From positions 4,132,436 to 4,196,435 of the forward strand of contig NZ_CP024768.1 in assembly GCF_011395035.1 (NCBI RefSeq): a stretch of 64,000 nucleotides of DNA, written 5' to 3'. How positions within the stretch are numbered: the first letter of the stretch is position 1; every line of letters starts with the position of its first letter. A program made the position numbers and the translations under genes. The notes beneath the pieces are model-generated. The model saw only the letters and a program-made list of their open reading frames with translations. It was not told the origin of the DNA and did not search any database. This document shows positions 35,655-44,117 of the stretch, in pieces. This DNA is from Pantoea cypripedii (GTDB lineage Bacteria; Pseudomonadota; Gammaproteobacteria; Enterobacterales; Enterobacteriaceae).

Positions 35655-35944
35655 GGAACAAAATGTCTGTCTGAGAAATAAAGTAAAGACAGCAGTAAAA
35701 AATGCTGCCTGTCATGAATGGCGGCAAAAATATCAGGATTCGATGACAAAGCGAGGGGGGAGACCAAAGCAATTTTCCTGACTTCGTCAAGCTGCGACAC
35801 CAGTCTGTAAAGCACCCGCTACAGTTGAAGCTAAGTGCTGTGTATTTGTCGCTGAGAGCCATTTCACCACTCAGGGACTGGAAATCTTCCCGACGGCTGA
35901 CGAAGATAGTGACATGCCTGAAAAATCAACAATAAGGAGTGAAC

Positions 35945-36691
35945 ATGGCGGAGTGGGTCAATGCTGAAGTGAAAGAGGTAAAAAACTGGACCGATGCCCT
36001 GTTCAGCCTGCGCGTGCAGGCCCCCATCGATCCCTTTATGGCCGGGCAATTTGCCAAGCTGGCGCTGGAAATCGACGGCGAACGCGTGCAGCGCGCCTAT
36101 TCCTACGTCAATGCACCACAGGACCCGCTGCTGGAGTTCTATCTGGTTACGGTGCCGGAAGGCAAGCTCAGCCCGCGGTTACAGGCGCTGCGTCCGGGTG
36201 ATCAGGTAATGGTGACGAAAGAGGCGGCCGGTTTTTTTGTGCTGGATGAAATTCCTGATTGCCAGACGCTGTGGATGCTGGCTACCGGCACCGCCATTGG
36301 TCCCTATCTTTCTATTCTGCAACAAGAGGACGGCCTGGAACGTTTTGACAATATCGTGCTGGTCCATGCTGCGCGTTATGCTGCCGACCTCAGCTTCCTG
36401 CCACTGATGCAGCAATTACAACAGCGTTATCAGGGGAAACTGCATATTCAGACCATAGTCAGCCGTGAGGAGATCGCTGGCTCGCTGCATGGCCGAGTTC
36501 CTGCGCTTATCGAAAGTGGCGCACTGGAGCAGGCGGTTGGGCTAGCGATGGACGCGGCTACCAGCCACATCATGTTGTGCGGCAATCCACAAATGGTGCG
36601 CGATACCCAGCAATTGCTGAAAGATAACCGCGGCATGCGGAAGCATTTCAAACGCAAACCCGGACATATGAGCAGTGAACATTACTGGTAA
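35945..36691 (+). CDS. fpr: ferredoxin/flavodoxin-NADP+ reductase Fpr
   Basis: FAD enzyme moving electrons between NADPH and flavodoxin or ferredoxin. 248 aa from MAEWVNAEV, 4 nt after an AAGGAG-type site (the ATG two codons upstream is less well placed). RAYSYVN is the FAD-binding motif, GTAIGPYLS binds NADP, and the protein ends in EHYW as in E. coli. In E. coli the gene is in the SoxRS regulon; no sox box was identified here. Confidence 0.96.
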   Translation: MAEWVNAEVKEVKNWTDALFSLRVQAPIDPFMAGQFAKLALEIDGERVQRAYSYVNAPQDPLLEFYLVTVPEGKLSPRLQALRPGDQVMVTKEAAGFFVLDEIPDCQTLWMLATGTAIGPYLSILQQEDGLERFDNIVLVHAARYAADLSFLPLMQQLQQRYQGKLHIQTIVSREEIAGSLHGRVPALIESGALEQAVGLAMDAATSHIMLCGNPQMVRDTQQLLKDNRGMRKHFKRKPGHMSSEHYW

Positions 36692-36763
36692 GCGGTGGGT
36701 TTTGACTTTCGCTGGTAAAAACCGTTCTAATCGTTGACTACGTTATTGGTTAGGACCGAAGCA

Positions 36764-37354
36764 ATGAAGAATCTGCCAGGCGCGTTGCTACTCAGCCTCG
36801 CACTGACATTTCCCGTCTGGGCGGAAGACGCACCCCCGCAGGATCGCAGCGAGCATCTGCCTGCGGCCCCTTATTTACTGCCCGGTGCGCCCACCTTTGA
36901 TATGACCATTGCGCAGTTTCGTGAAAAGTACAATGCCGCCAATCCTGACCTACCGCTGATGGAATATCGTGCCATCGATAATCAGGACGATAAAAGTAAC
37001 CTGACGCGTGCTGCCAGCAAAATCAACGAAACCCTGTATGCCTCTACGGCGCTGGAGCAAGGTACCGGTAAAATCAAAACGTTACAGATCACCTGGCTGC
37101 CGGTGCCGGGTCCGGATGAGAAGAACGCCCAGGATAAGGCGATGGCTTACATGACCGCCCTGCTGCGCTTTTTCTCGCCGGGATTATCGCCAGAAGACGG
37201 GCGTAAAAAGCTCGATTCCCTGCTCAGCGCAGGCAAGGGTTCACGCTATTTTTCCCGTAATGAAGGGGCGCTGCGTTTTGTGGTCGCGGACAACGGTGAT
37301 AAGGGTCTGACCTTTGCCGTAGAGCCGATCAAACTGGCGCTTGCGACGCCCTGA
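36764..37354 (+). CDS. yiiQ: YiiQ family protein (DUF1454), predicted periplasmic
   Basis: 196-aa protein of unknown function. It begins MKNLPGALLLSLALTFPVWAED, a clear signal peptide cut after AWA-like residues near 20, so it is exported. The body matches E. coli YiiQ (TAPYLLxGAPTFD..., NLTRAASKINETLYASTALE, VVADNGDKGLTFAVEPIKLAL). Start chosen from the signal peptide; an ATG-like codon 30 nt upstream would extend it. Adjacent to fpr and tpiA as in E. coli, but the yiiR gene that lies beside it there is absent. Confidence 0.88.
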   Translation: MKNLPGALLLSLALTFPVWAEDAPPQDRSEHLPAAPYLLPGAPTFDMTIAQFREKYNAANPDLPLMEYRAIDNQDDKSNLTRAASKINETLYASTALEQGTGKIKTLQITWLPVPGPDEKNAQDKAMAYMTALLRFFSPGLSPEDGRKKLDSLLSAGKGSRYFSRNEGALRFVVADNGDKGLTFAVEPIKLALATP

Positions 37355-37475
37355 TCACCCCCGGCAAAAATGACGAAAAGCAAAGCCAGCGGCATATTTG
37401 ATCTCTATACTGTCTGGCAGACATCGCTGCCTTTGAGCAGCGCTATTTCATGAATCGCGTTATGCGGAGGAAAGA

Positions 37476-38243
37476 ATGCGACATCCACTGGTTATGGGTA
37501 ACTGGAAACTGAACGGCAGCAAGCACATGACGGACGAGCTGATCGCAGGTTTGCGCAAAGAACTGTCTGGTGTTGAAGGCTGCGGTGTGGCGATTGCTCC
37601 GCCGGCACTCTATCTTGCTCAGGCAAAACATGCCATTTCCGGTAGCCACATTGCACTGGGTGCTCAGAACGTCGACGTCAATCTGTCTGGCGCTTTCACC
37701 GGCGAAACTTCAGCTGACATGCTGAAAGATATCGGCGCCAAATACATCATCATCGGTCACTCTGAGCGTCGTACTTATCATAAAGAAAGCGACGAATTTA
37801 TCGCGAAGAAATACGCTGTGCTGAAGGCTGCTGGCCTGGTGCCGGTACTCTGTATTGGTGAAACCGAAGCAGAAAACGAAGCGGGTAAAACCGAAGAAGT
37901 TTGTGCTCGTCAACTCGACGCCGTGCTGGAAACTCAGGGTGCCGAAGCCTTCCAGGGTGCCGTGATTGCCTACGAACCGGTATGGGCGATTGGTACTGGC
38001 AAGTCAGCAACGCCTGCGCAGGCTCAGGCCGTGCATAAATTCATTCGTGATCATATCGCGAAGAAAGATGCCGCAGTCGCTGCTCAGGTTATCATTCAGT
38101 ACGGCGGTTCCGTTAATGACAAAAACGCCGCAGAACTGTTTACTCAGCCAGACATTGACGGTGCGCTGGTGGGCGGTGCGTCACTGAAAGCGGATGCCTT
38201 TGCCGTGATTGTAAAAGCCGCAGCCGCAGCGAAAAACGCGTAA
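37476..38243 (+). CDS. tpiA: triosephosphate isomerase
   Basis: Interconverts dihydroxyacetone phosphate and glyceraldehyde-3-phosphate. 255 aa as in E. coli. Active-site K11 (NWKLNG), H95 (GHSERR) and E167 (AYEPVWAIGTG) are in place. Together with glpK products it links glycerol use to glycolysis. A terminator follows at 38262. Confidence 0.98.
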   Translation: MRHPLVMGNWKLNGSKHMTDELIAGLRKELSGVEGCGVAIAPPALYLAQAKHAISGSHIALGAQNVDVNLSGAFTGETSADMLKDIGAKYIIIGHSERRTYHKESDEFIAKKYAVLKAAGLVPVLCIGETEAENEAGKTEEVCARQLDAVLETQGAEAFQGAVIAYEPVWAIGTGKSATPAQAQAVHKFIRDHIAKKDAAVAAQVIIQYGGSVNDKNAAELFTQPDIDGALVGGASLKADAFAVIVKAAAAAKNA

Positions 38244-38261
38244 TCGTTCTGATACGTGACG

Positions 38262-38288
38262 AGGCGGCTTAACAGCCGCCTTTTTTAT
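38262..38288 (+). terminator. terminator after tpiA
   Basis: Stem GGCGGCT-taac-AGCCGCC then TTTTTT; the T-run overlaps the cdh stop codon on the other strand. Confidence 0.85.
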
Positions 38289-39040
38289 TGCAAAATCTGG
38301 CAGCGATGATCCTGCAACTCTTCTGCCGAACCGCTTTCCAGTTTGACCCAGTTACGTTCAATCGCCATCAGCGCCAGACGACCATCCGGCAACGCTGCCA
38401 GCGCCATCCCGTATTTCCCCATCTCGCTACGTGCATCAGGGACTTCTGCTGCCAGACGAATAAAAACGCTTTGCTGCGCCAGCTGCGCCTCTGTCAGGGT
38501 GCGTATCTGATAACGATGTTTTTGCAGCGTTTCACTTTGCCATTGCTCGCTGAGTTGCGGGGCCAGAGCATTCAGGCGCTGACGCACATCCGGCCGCAGA
38601 CAGGAGATATGGATATGCAGCTGATTTTGCGAGCGGGCATATTGTGAATTGATCGCCAGTGATAGCGCAGTATCGTCAATCGGCTTACCGCGACGCTGCG
38701 CCAGTAAACTCCGCTCCTGCCAGGCATCCGCGAACAAATTCGGTGTCGCCGGATGCAGCAAAATCGGGCTTTCCATACCGGTGATTTTTTCGATGGGCAT
38801 CAGCAGATACTGTAACGGACCGTTGAGATCCTTCAGCGTGACGTAGCCTTTTGCCGAATCCACCCGCTGACAAGGGGCAGGATCGCCTCGTTGCGTCATG
38901 CCAGGCAGGCACTTCTCGCTGATAATTTGCCACAAGGCATTGGAGTTTTTCTGGAAGTGCAATGCGGCCAGTAGTAAGCCGACAATCAACAGTGCAAGCA
39001 AAAAGGTAATCAGACTCAGGGTACGACGGCTGCCCTGCAT
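38285..39040 (-). CDS. cdh: CDP-diacylglycerol pyrophosphatase
   Basis: Hydrolyses CDP-diacylglycerol to phosphatidate and CMP at the inner membrane. 251 aa, the E. coli length, from MQGSRRTLSLITF; an N-terminal membrane anchor spans about 8-28. The HIT-like catalytic motif HIHIS (in NQLHIHISCLRPDVRQRL) and LNGPLQYLLMPIEKITGMESP are conserved. Twenty more upstream codons exist but lack homology. Position between tpiA and sbp is the E. coli order. Confidence 0.92.
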   Translation of the reverse strand: MQGSRRTLSLITFLLALLIVGLLLAALHFQKNSNALWQIISEKCLPGMTQRGDPAPCQRVDSAKGYVTLKDLNGPLQYLLMPIEKITGMESPILLHPATPNLFADAWQERSLLAQRRGKPIDDTALSLAINSQYARSQNQLHIHISCLRPDVRQRLNALAPQLSEQWQSETLQKHRYQIRTLTEAQLAQQSVFIRLAAEVPDARSEMGKYGMALAALPDGRLALMAIERNWVKLESGSAEELQDHRCQILQ

Positions 39041-39121
39041 AGCGTGGTCCCTCGGTTCATCATCTGCCAGCATCCTCGCCTGGCAGATGATGAATGTCAC
39101 GGACTTTTGCCGCGTAATAAC

Positions 39122-39150
39122 GCAAAACGGCCAGCAAAGGCTGGCCGTGA
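39122..39150 (-). terminator. terminator after sbp
   Basis: Stem CGGCCAGC-aaag-GCTGGCCG with TTTTGCG on the minus-strand 3' side, ~20 nt beyond the sbp stop. Confidence 0.75.
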
Positions 39151-39169
39151 TACTTTGATGGCAGAACGA

Positions 39170-40159
39170 TTACGGTTTCATAACCTGATCGTAAGTGCCG
39201 CCATCTGCAAAGTGGGTTTTCTGCGCCTGCGCCCAGCCGCCAAATTTGCTGTCGATAGTGAACAGTTTTACCGGCGCAAAGGTGCTGGCAAATTTCTTCG
39301 CCACCGCTTCATCACGCGGACGATAGAAGTTTTCCGCAGCAATGGTTTGCCCTTCCGGTGAATAGAGGTACTTCAGATAATCCTCTGCGACTTTGCGGGT
39401 GCCGCGTTCATCGACCACTTTATCAACCACTGCCACCGTCGGTTCGGCAAGAATTGATTCACTTGGTGTGATGATTTCAAACTTGTCTTTACCCAGCTTG
39501 TTAACCGCCAGGTACGCTTCATTTTCCCACGCAATCAGCACATCACCAATGCCACGTTCTACGAAGGTGTTGGTGGCACCACGCGCACCAGAATCCTGCA
39601 CTTCAACATTCTTAAACAGCGCTTTGACGTAGGCCTCGGCTTTGGCCTGATCACCGTTATTTTGATCCAGCGCCCAGCCCCAGGCAGCCAGATAGTTCCA
39701 GCGCGCACCGCCAGATGTCTTCGGATTTGGCGTAATCACTGATACACCCGGTTTAATCAGGTCACCCCAGTCGTGGATACCTTTCGGGTTACCTTTACGC
39801 ACGAGGAATACAATGGTGGAGGTGTAAGGTGCGGAGTTATCAGGCAGACGTTTGATCCAGTTTTTATCAATACGACCGCGCTCAGCAATGGCATCAACGT
39901 CAGACTGCAACGCCAGCGTCACCACATCCGCACGGATACCATTGATCACCGAGGTGGCCTGTTTACCTGAACCCCCGTGTGACTGGCGGATCACCACGTT
40001 ATCCCCGGTTTCCTGTTTGTAATGGGCGCTGAAGGCTTTGTTGTACTGCTCATAAAGTTCACGCGTCGGATCGTAAGACACGTTTAACAGCTGAATATCC
40101 TTTGCCAAAACACTGGTTGAAGCCAGTAACAGGGTGACACCAATAGTCCACTTGTTCAT
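39170..40159 (-). CDS. sbp: periplasmic sulfate-binding protein Sbp
   Basis: Delivers sulfate to the CysTWA ABC importer. 329 aa including a signal peptide (MNKWTIGVTLLLASTSVLA), then mature KDIQLLNVSYDPTRELY. Family motifs QSHGGSGKQATSVINGI and NPKTSGGARWNYLAAWGWAL are present. Start chosen from the signal peptide and E. coli length (329). Expected to be CysB-activated; no site was assigned. Confidence 0.97.
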   Translation of the reverse strand: MNKWTIGVTLLLASTSVLAKDIQLLNVSYDPTRELYEQYNKAFSAHYKQETGDNVVIRQSHGGSGKQATSVINGIRADVVTLALQSDVDAIAERGRIDKNWIKRLPDNSAPYTSTIVFLVRKGNPKGIHDWGDLIKPGVSVITPNPKTSGGARWNYLAAWGWALDQNNGDQAKAEAYVKALFKNVEVQDSGARGATNTFVERGIGDVLIAWENEAYLAVNKLGKDKFEIITPSESILAEPTVAVVDKVVDERGTRKVAEDYLKYLYSPEGQTIAAENFYRPRDEAVAKKFASTFAPVKLFTIDSKFGGWAQAQKTHFADGGTYDQVMKP

Positions 40160-40260
40160 TGCTTGCTCTCCGAAGTCGTTATAGAACAAGACTGACACAA
40201 ACTAATCCACAGATTAAAGAATTAAAAATAAGCTGTTATAACCGGAGAGAATATGAGCAG

Positions 40261-40291
40261 GCATAAAAAAGGCGCGTTACATGACGCGCCT
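40261..40291 (-). terminator. terminator after pfkA
   Basis: Stem GGCGCGT-tacatg-ACGCGCC with a TTTTTT run on the minus-strand 3' side, ~14 nt past the pfkA stop. Confidence 0.8.
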
Positions 40292-40304
40292 TGATTTTGC
40301 TGAT

Positions 40305-41267
40305 TTAGTAGAGTTTTTTCGCGGTATCCAGCCAATCGCGTTTGAACGGACGTTTCATATTTTCGATGGCGTCGATAATGTCGTGGTGCACCATCTTCTC
40401 ATTCTGGATACCCACGCAACGTCCACCGTAGCCCTGCAGCAGCAGTTCAATGGAGTAAGCCCCCATGCGTGAAGCCAGGATGCGGTCATACGCACAAGGC
40501 GCACCACCACGCTGAATGTGACCCAGAACGGTGGCACGGGTTTCGCGTTTGGTTTCAGCTTCGATGTAATGCGCCAGATCGTCGATATCACAAATATGCT
40601 CAGTGATGGCCACGATGGCGTGTTTTTTACCTTTGGCGATACCGGCTTTGATCTCGGAAACCAGTTCTTCACGGGTATAAGGAATTTCCGGCAGCACGAT
40701 GAATTCACAGCCGCCAGCAATTGCCGCTGCCAGCGTCAGATCGCCGCAGTAGCGTCCCATCACTTCGACGATGGAAATACGCTGATGTGAAGAAGAAGTG
40801 TCACGCAGGCGGTCAATCGCCTCCACCACAGTTTCCAGCGCAGTGAAGTAACCGATGGTATAGTCGGTACCGGCCACGTCGTTATCGATGGTGCCCGGTA
40901 AGCCAATGCATGGGAAACCCATTTCTGTCAGGCGTTTAGCCCCCATGTAAGAACCGTCACCACCAATGACCACCAGCGCATCAATACCGCGCTTTTGCAT
41001 ATTTTCGATGGCAACCTGGCGAACTTCTTCATTACGGAATTCAGGGAAACGCGCAGAACCCAGGAAGGTACCTCCGCGGTTGATCATGTCCGATACGCTG
41101 TAGCGATCGAGGTTGATCATACGGTCTTCATATAGCCCCAGATAGCCGTCGTAGATACCAAAAACTTCAAGTCCTTCACTCAGCGCGGAACGTACAACTC
41201 CGCGAATGGCTGCGTTCATGCCTGGGGCGTCGCCGCCGCTGGTCAGTACTCCGATTTTTTTGATCAT
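40305..41267 (-). CDS. pfkA: 6-phosphofructokinase I
   Basis: ATP-dependent phosphorylation of fructose-6-phosphate, the key glycolytic control point. 320 aa from MIKKIGVLTSGGDAPGMN, with an AGAGG ribosome site; a TTG/ATG-like extension of 7 codons was rejected. GGDGSYMGA (102-110) binds ATP, TIDNDVAGTD holds the catalytic aspartate (D127 region), and DTSSSHQRISIVEVMGRYCG is conserved. A Cra site overlaps its promoter. Confidence 0.98.
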   Translation of the reverse strand: MIKKIGVLTSGGDAPGMNAAIRGVVRSALSEGLEVFGIYDGYLGLYEDRMINLDRYSVSDMINRGGTFLGSARFPEFRNEEVRQVAIENMQKRGIDALVVIGGDGSYMGAKRLTEMGFPCIGLPGTIDNDVAGTDYTIGYFTALETVVEAIDRLRDTSSSHQRISIVEVMGRYCGDLTLAAAIAGGCEFIVLPEIPYTREELVSEIKAGIAKGKKHAIVAITEHICDIDDLAHYIEAETKRETRATVLGHIQRGGAPCAYDRILASRMGAYSIELLLQGYGGRCVGIQNEKMVHHDIIDAIENMKRPFKRDWLDTAKKLY

Positions 41268-41360
41268 GACAACCTCTGGATTGTTCAAAACTAAGGATTA
41301 TTCCCGCCAGTGCCCCCGCGGAGACCAGCTCGCGATCGCACGGCCTTATAGTTGAGAGAT

Positions 41361-41395
41361 AGTATATCAAAGGCTGATTGCTGAATTGATTCAGG
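41361..41395 (-). promoter_or_regulatory. pfkA promoter region with Cra (FruR) operator
   Basis: GCTGAATTGATTCAGG (41380-41395) fits the Cra consensus, a near palindrome of the GCTGAAWCGNTTCA type. A TATACT -10 lies on the minus strand at 41366-41361, so Cra would cover the -35 area and repress, as known for E. coli pfkA. Confidence 0.7.
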
Positions 41396-41475
41396 TCAGA
41401 CAAGTTTTCGCTATTTTTTTACAGAGTTGTTAGCGTTCCGTCATTTTTATCCCGCAACACGATGATTTAAAACTA

Positions 41476-42378
41476 TTAAAACTGGAAAAAACCCTGCTGA
41501 TTTTCTGGCACGACTGAGCAGGGGTCCTGATGGATGATGACATCGGAGCCAGGAAACTTGCTGCGTAACGCCTGTTCAATTTGATCGGCCACCTTGTGTG
41601 CCTGCACCAGCGGCAGATGATCGTCCATTTCCAGATGTAGCTGGATAAAGCGCGTCGGACCAGACTGCCGGGTGCGTAAGTCATGTGCCCCTCTGACGCC
41701 CGGCCAGTTGGCGATCAAATCAATAATCGCCTGACGCTCCTCTTCCGGTAAAGCGCGATCCAGCAGTGCCTGTACCGCCTCATAGCCCATGCGCAGCGCG
41801 TTATACAGGATATAAACGCCTATCCCTAAGGCGAATAATGCATCGGCGCGGGAAAAACCATAACTGCTCAGGCCGAGCGCAACCAGAATGGCACCGTTCA
41901 TGATCACATCGGATTGGTAATGTAGCATATCCGCTCGAATCGCCTGGCTACGGGTGTGCCGTACCACCCAGCGCTGAAAAGTGACCAGAACCAGCGTGGA
42001 ACAGAGCGCAATCACCGTGACCACGATACCGACCAGCGGAGCACGCAGAATTTCGGGAGAAGCAAGCTGCTGAATACCGGTAAGAAACAGGAACAACGCC
42101 GATCCGGAAATAAACATACTTTGCGCCAGAGCCGCCAGAGATTCAGCCTTACCGTGACCGAAAGTATGATCAGCATCCGCAGGTTGTAACGCGTACCGTA
42201 CCACCAGCAAATTGGTCAGCGAAGCGGCGATATCCACCAGTGAATCCACCAACCCCGCCAGCACACTGACCGAACCGGTGTACCACCAGGCAAAAATTTT
42301 AACAATTAACAATAACGATGCCAGCACCGTGGCAGACAGCGCTGCACGGCTCACCAGCTTTGCATAGGAGTGTTCCAT
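41476..42378 (-). CDS. fieF: cation diffusion facilitator FieF (YiiP), zinc/iron efflux
   Basis: Dimeric proton-coupled exporter of Zn2+ and Fe2+ in the inner membrane. 300 aa as E. coli. Six membrane segments; transport-site residues D45 and D49 (LVDSLVDIAAS) and the HYQSDVIMNGA motif (about 153-163) are present. The cytoplasmic C-terminal domain keeps the HDLRTRQSG and IHLEMDDHLPL metal-binding stretches. In E. coli it is next to cpxP; here the cyclase-like gene is inserted between them. Confidence 0.96.
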   Translation of the reverse strand: MEHSYAKLVSRAALSATVLASLLLIVKIFAWWYTGSVSVLAGLVDSLVDIAASLTNLLVVRYALQPADADHTFGHGKAESLAALAQSMFISGSALFLFLTGIQQLASPEILRAPLVGIVVTVIALCSTLVLVTFQRWVVRHTRSQAIRADMLHYQSDVIMNGAILVALGLSSYGFSRADALFALGIGVYILYNALRMGYEAVQALLDRALPEEERQAIIDLIANWPGVRGAHDLRTRQSGPTRFIQLHLEMDDHLPLVQAHKVADQIEQALRSKFPGSDVIIHQDPCSVVPENQQGFFQF

Positions 42379-42568
42379 GCCATAGCCTCTTCGGACACGT
42401 TCGATGATGCGCCCGTTTCATCTCAGAATGGCTCAAGTTTATCATTAGCGGGTAAACGCTGCCTGGCTGGCGTTGCCAGCGACAATGAAAAACCGCTATT
42501 TTTCGTATCTTGCGGCAGAACAGACATGATGGCAGGAAAGACCTGGCTAACAGCCTGAGACTTAATGG

Positions 42569-43768
42569 TTATCTCTGCTTCCAAAGCCGGATTGCAATAT
42601 TTTTCGCATCCATAAATCTGGAAGACCGAATATTCGTTATTTCTTTATCCCAGACTGGATTTAGTGGCACATAATAACCTTCGTCTTTGGCTTTCTGAGC
42701 GAAAGATTTTAATTCCTCCACATTCCTCACCACACATATTTCGTCAAACCCTCCAAAACCTTTAGGCAGGGTAAAGACTGCTGGGAAGTTTGCTTCAATA
42801 TCTGTATAGGGATTACAGGTGTCGGTACTATGATGCACAACCGGCTCACCGTTGCCGACCAGATGCTCATTAATACTGGATATCATATTGCGAATACGCA
42901 TCGATACATTACCAACCTCCTTATCTACCTGCGCATAAAACTCATCTTCATCTAAATATTCACCCTTTAATTTACCGGGTAGTTTTTCATGAGAGGTTAT
43001 ATAACTATCCATTCTCTCTTTAAATATATGATGAGATACATCATGCACAGATAATGTATCTTCAACTCCATACTCCTCAAATGCCGGAGCAATCATAAAA
43101 AGGTCATAATCGGCGGTAAAAGGTTTGTGACCTGAACCAGCCGGGGCTAAAACTTCAACAGGTTCGCCGTTGTAGATAACCTGCCAGACCCCTTTATCAG
43201 ATCCGGGTGCCAGCTCAAACTTATGCATGACGCCTTCTGGCGTACTGGCCTCTATCTCAAGAGGTTGACGGTTGGCACCATATTTTATATTTTTTATATA
43301 ATTATTCTCGACGAGTAAATCCAGCCTCGTCTTTGTTATTTCTAATACAACTTTATTAGCATAACCTTTGCTCAAGCAATCTTGTACTTCTTTATTAAAT
43401 CTTTCTTGTTTATCTGGTCGATCGGCAAGCTTGCTTAGCCCCTGTTTAACACATATAAAAGATGTTTGCGGACCCCAGTTAGCGCTTTTTCCCTTTATGA
43501 GGAACCCTTTGGTTGGATATCCATTTTCGATGAGTTCCGTTGCCATCATATCAACTGGGCGAATGCTAATTATAGTATTCGTCTTCTGAGATAGATGTTG
43601 CAACTTAATCAGATGTATCGGCACTATACCTATACTTTCTTTTTTGCACAGATCTATAACTTCAGCCAGGTTTTCCACCTGCTGTTTGGGTAATGACTCC
43701 GCTGAAGATGATGAGTGGGTCGATGGTGCAGGCCAGGGAGAATGTAATTGAGGTATATTTATTGGCAT
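42569..43768 (-). CDS. ExoY/edema-factor-family nucleotidyl cyclase toxin (putative effector)
   Basis: Probably an ExoY-like purine/pyrimidine nucleotidyl cyclase that makes cyclic nucleotides inside a host cell. 399 aa (P. aeruginosa ExoY is 378). From the chosen start, the family catalytic set is visible: K87 and K94 in YPTKGFLIKGKSANWGPQ, D220 and D222 in TADYDLF, and H313-N319 in HHSTDTCN, followed by NFPAVFTLP and FDEICVV. These line up with ExoY K81/K88, D212/D214 and H291/N297. The first ~25 residues are rich in Ser/Pro, like a type III secretion signal (inference). The start at 43768 follows AAGGAAGG; an ATG at 43786 gives six more residues. Much richer in A+T than its neighbours and in ATA/TTA codons. 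No secretion or chaperone genes are nearby. Confidence 0.88.
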   Translation of the reverse strand: MPINIPQLHSPWPAPSTHSSSSAESLPKQQVENLAEVIDLCKKESIGIVPIHLIKLQHLSQKTNTIISIRPVDMMATELIENGYPTKGFLIKGKSANWGPQTSFICVKQGLSKLADRPDKQERFNKEVQDCLSKGYANKVVLEITKTRLDLLVENNYIKNIKYGANRQPLEIEASTPEGVMHKFELAPGSDKGVWQVIYNGEPVEVLAPAGSGHKPFTADYDLFMIAPAFEEYGVEDTLSVHDVSHHIFKERMDSYITSHEKLPGKLKGEYLDEDEFYAQVDKEVGNVSMRIRNMISSINEHLVGNGEPVVHHSTDTCNPYTDIEANFPAVFTLPKGFGGFDEICVVRNVEELKSFAQKAKDEGYYVPLNPVWDKEITNIRSSRFMDAKNIAIRLWKQR

Positions 43769-44044
43769 ACCCTTCCTTTTTGTCATCAATGCGTATTGGC
43801 AAGATAGAATTGTCTGTTATCTGAAAGTATCGTCCTTATGTTTTTATGAAAAAACTTTCGAATTTCGTACACCCAGTAAGATTCACGCCGCTTTCCAGCG
43901 TTACAGATCAAGTTTCCTACAGGTAAAAAATGGTACCCGCGCGCAACAACATCCACAGCACGATCTTTTTTCGGTTGTTTCCGGCCAGCTCTCATTGGTT
44001 GATGGCTAAAGCTCATCAGCGGGTTCTGTTGTTGTGATTTTTTG
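43769..44044. other. AT-rich spacer between cyclase-like gene and cpxP terminator
   Basis: No recognised gene. It should contain the promoter of the cyclase-like gene. I looked for a HrpL-type box (GGAACC-N15/16-CCACNNA) on the minus strand and saw none, and found no convincing sigma-70 pair. A weak short ORF on the minus strand occupies most of it. Confidence 0.4.
43786..44016 (-). CDS. short hypothetical ORF upstream of the cyclase-like gene
   Basis: 76-codon ORF whose product is basic (GRKQPKKDRAVD near the N terminus), with no motif I recognise. Its TGA overlaps an ATG of the cyclase ORF by one base (TGATG), an arrangement used in translational coupling. There is no good ribosome-binding site before its own ATG. 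Effector chaperones are usually larger and acidic, so this is not an obvious one. It may be a gene remnant or chance. Confidence 0.2.
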   Translation of the reverse strand: MSFSHQPMRAGRKQPKKDRAVDVVARGYHFLPVGNLICNAGKRRESYWVYEIRKFFHKNIRTILSDNRQFYLANTH

Positions 44045-44075
44045 ATAAAAAAAACCCCGCCATCATGGCGGGGAA
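44045..44075 (-). terminator. terminator after cpxP
   Basis: Stem CCCCGCCA-tga-TGGCGGGG (44055-44073 region) with a run of eight Ts on the minus-strand 3' side. It separates cpxP from the cyclase-like locus, so that gene is unlikely to be read from the cpxP promoter. Confidence 0.88.
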
Positions 44076-44117
44076 GACAGGGATGGTGTCTATGGCAAGG
44101 AAAACAGGGATACTATG

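Noticed and set aside
35641..35862. 73-codon minus-strand ORF upstream of emrD
   Set aside because: Cys/Phe-rich translation with no family resemblance and no ribosome site; the gap more likely holds the emrD and fpr promoters.
43769..44100. Search for a HrpL box or other T3SS-type promoter before the cyclase-like gene
   Set aside because: GGAAAC occurs on the minus strand but no CCAC element follows at 15-16 bp. No support for HrpL control.
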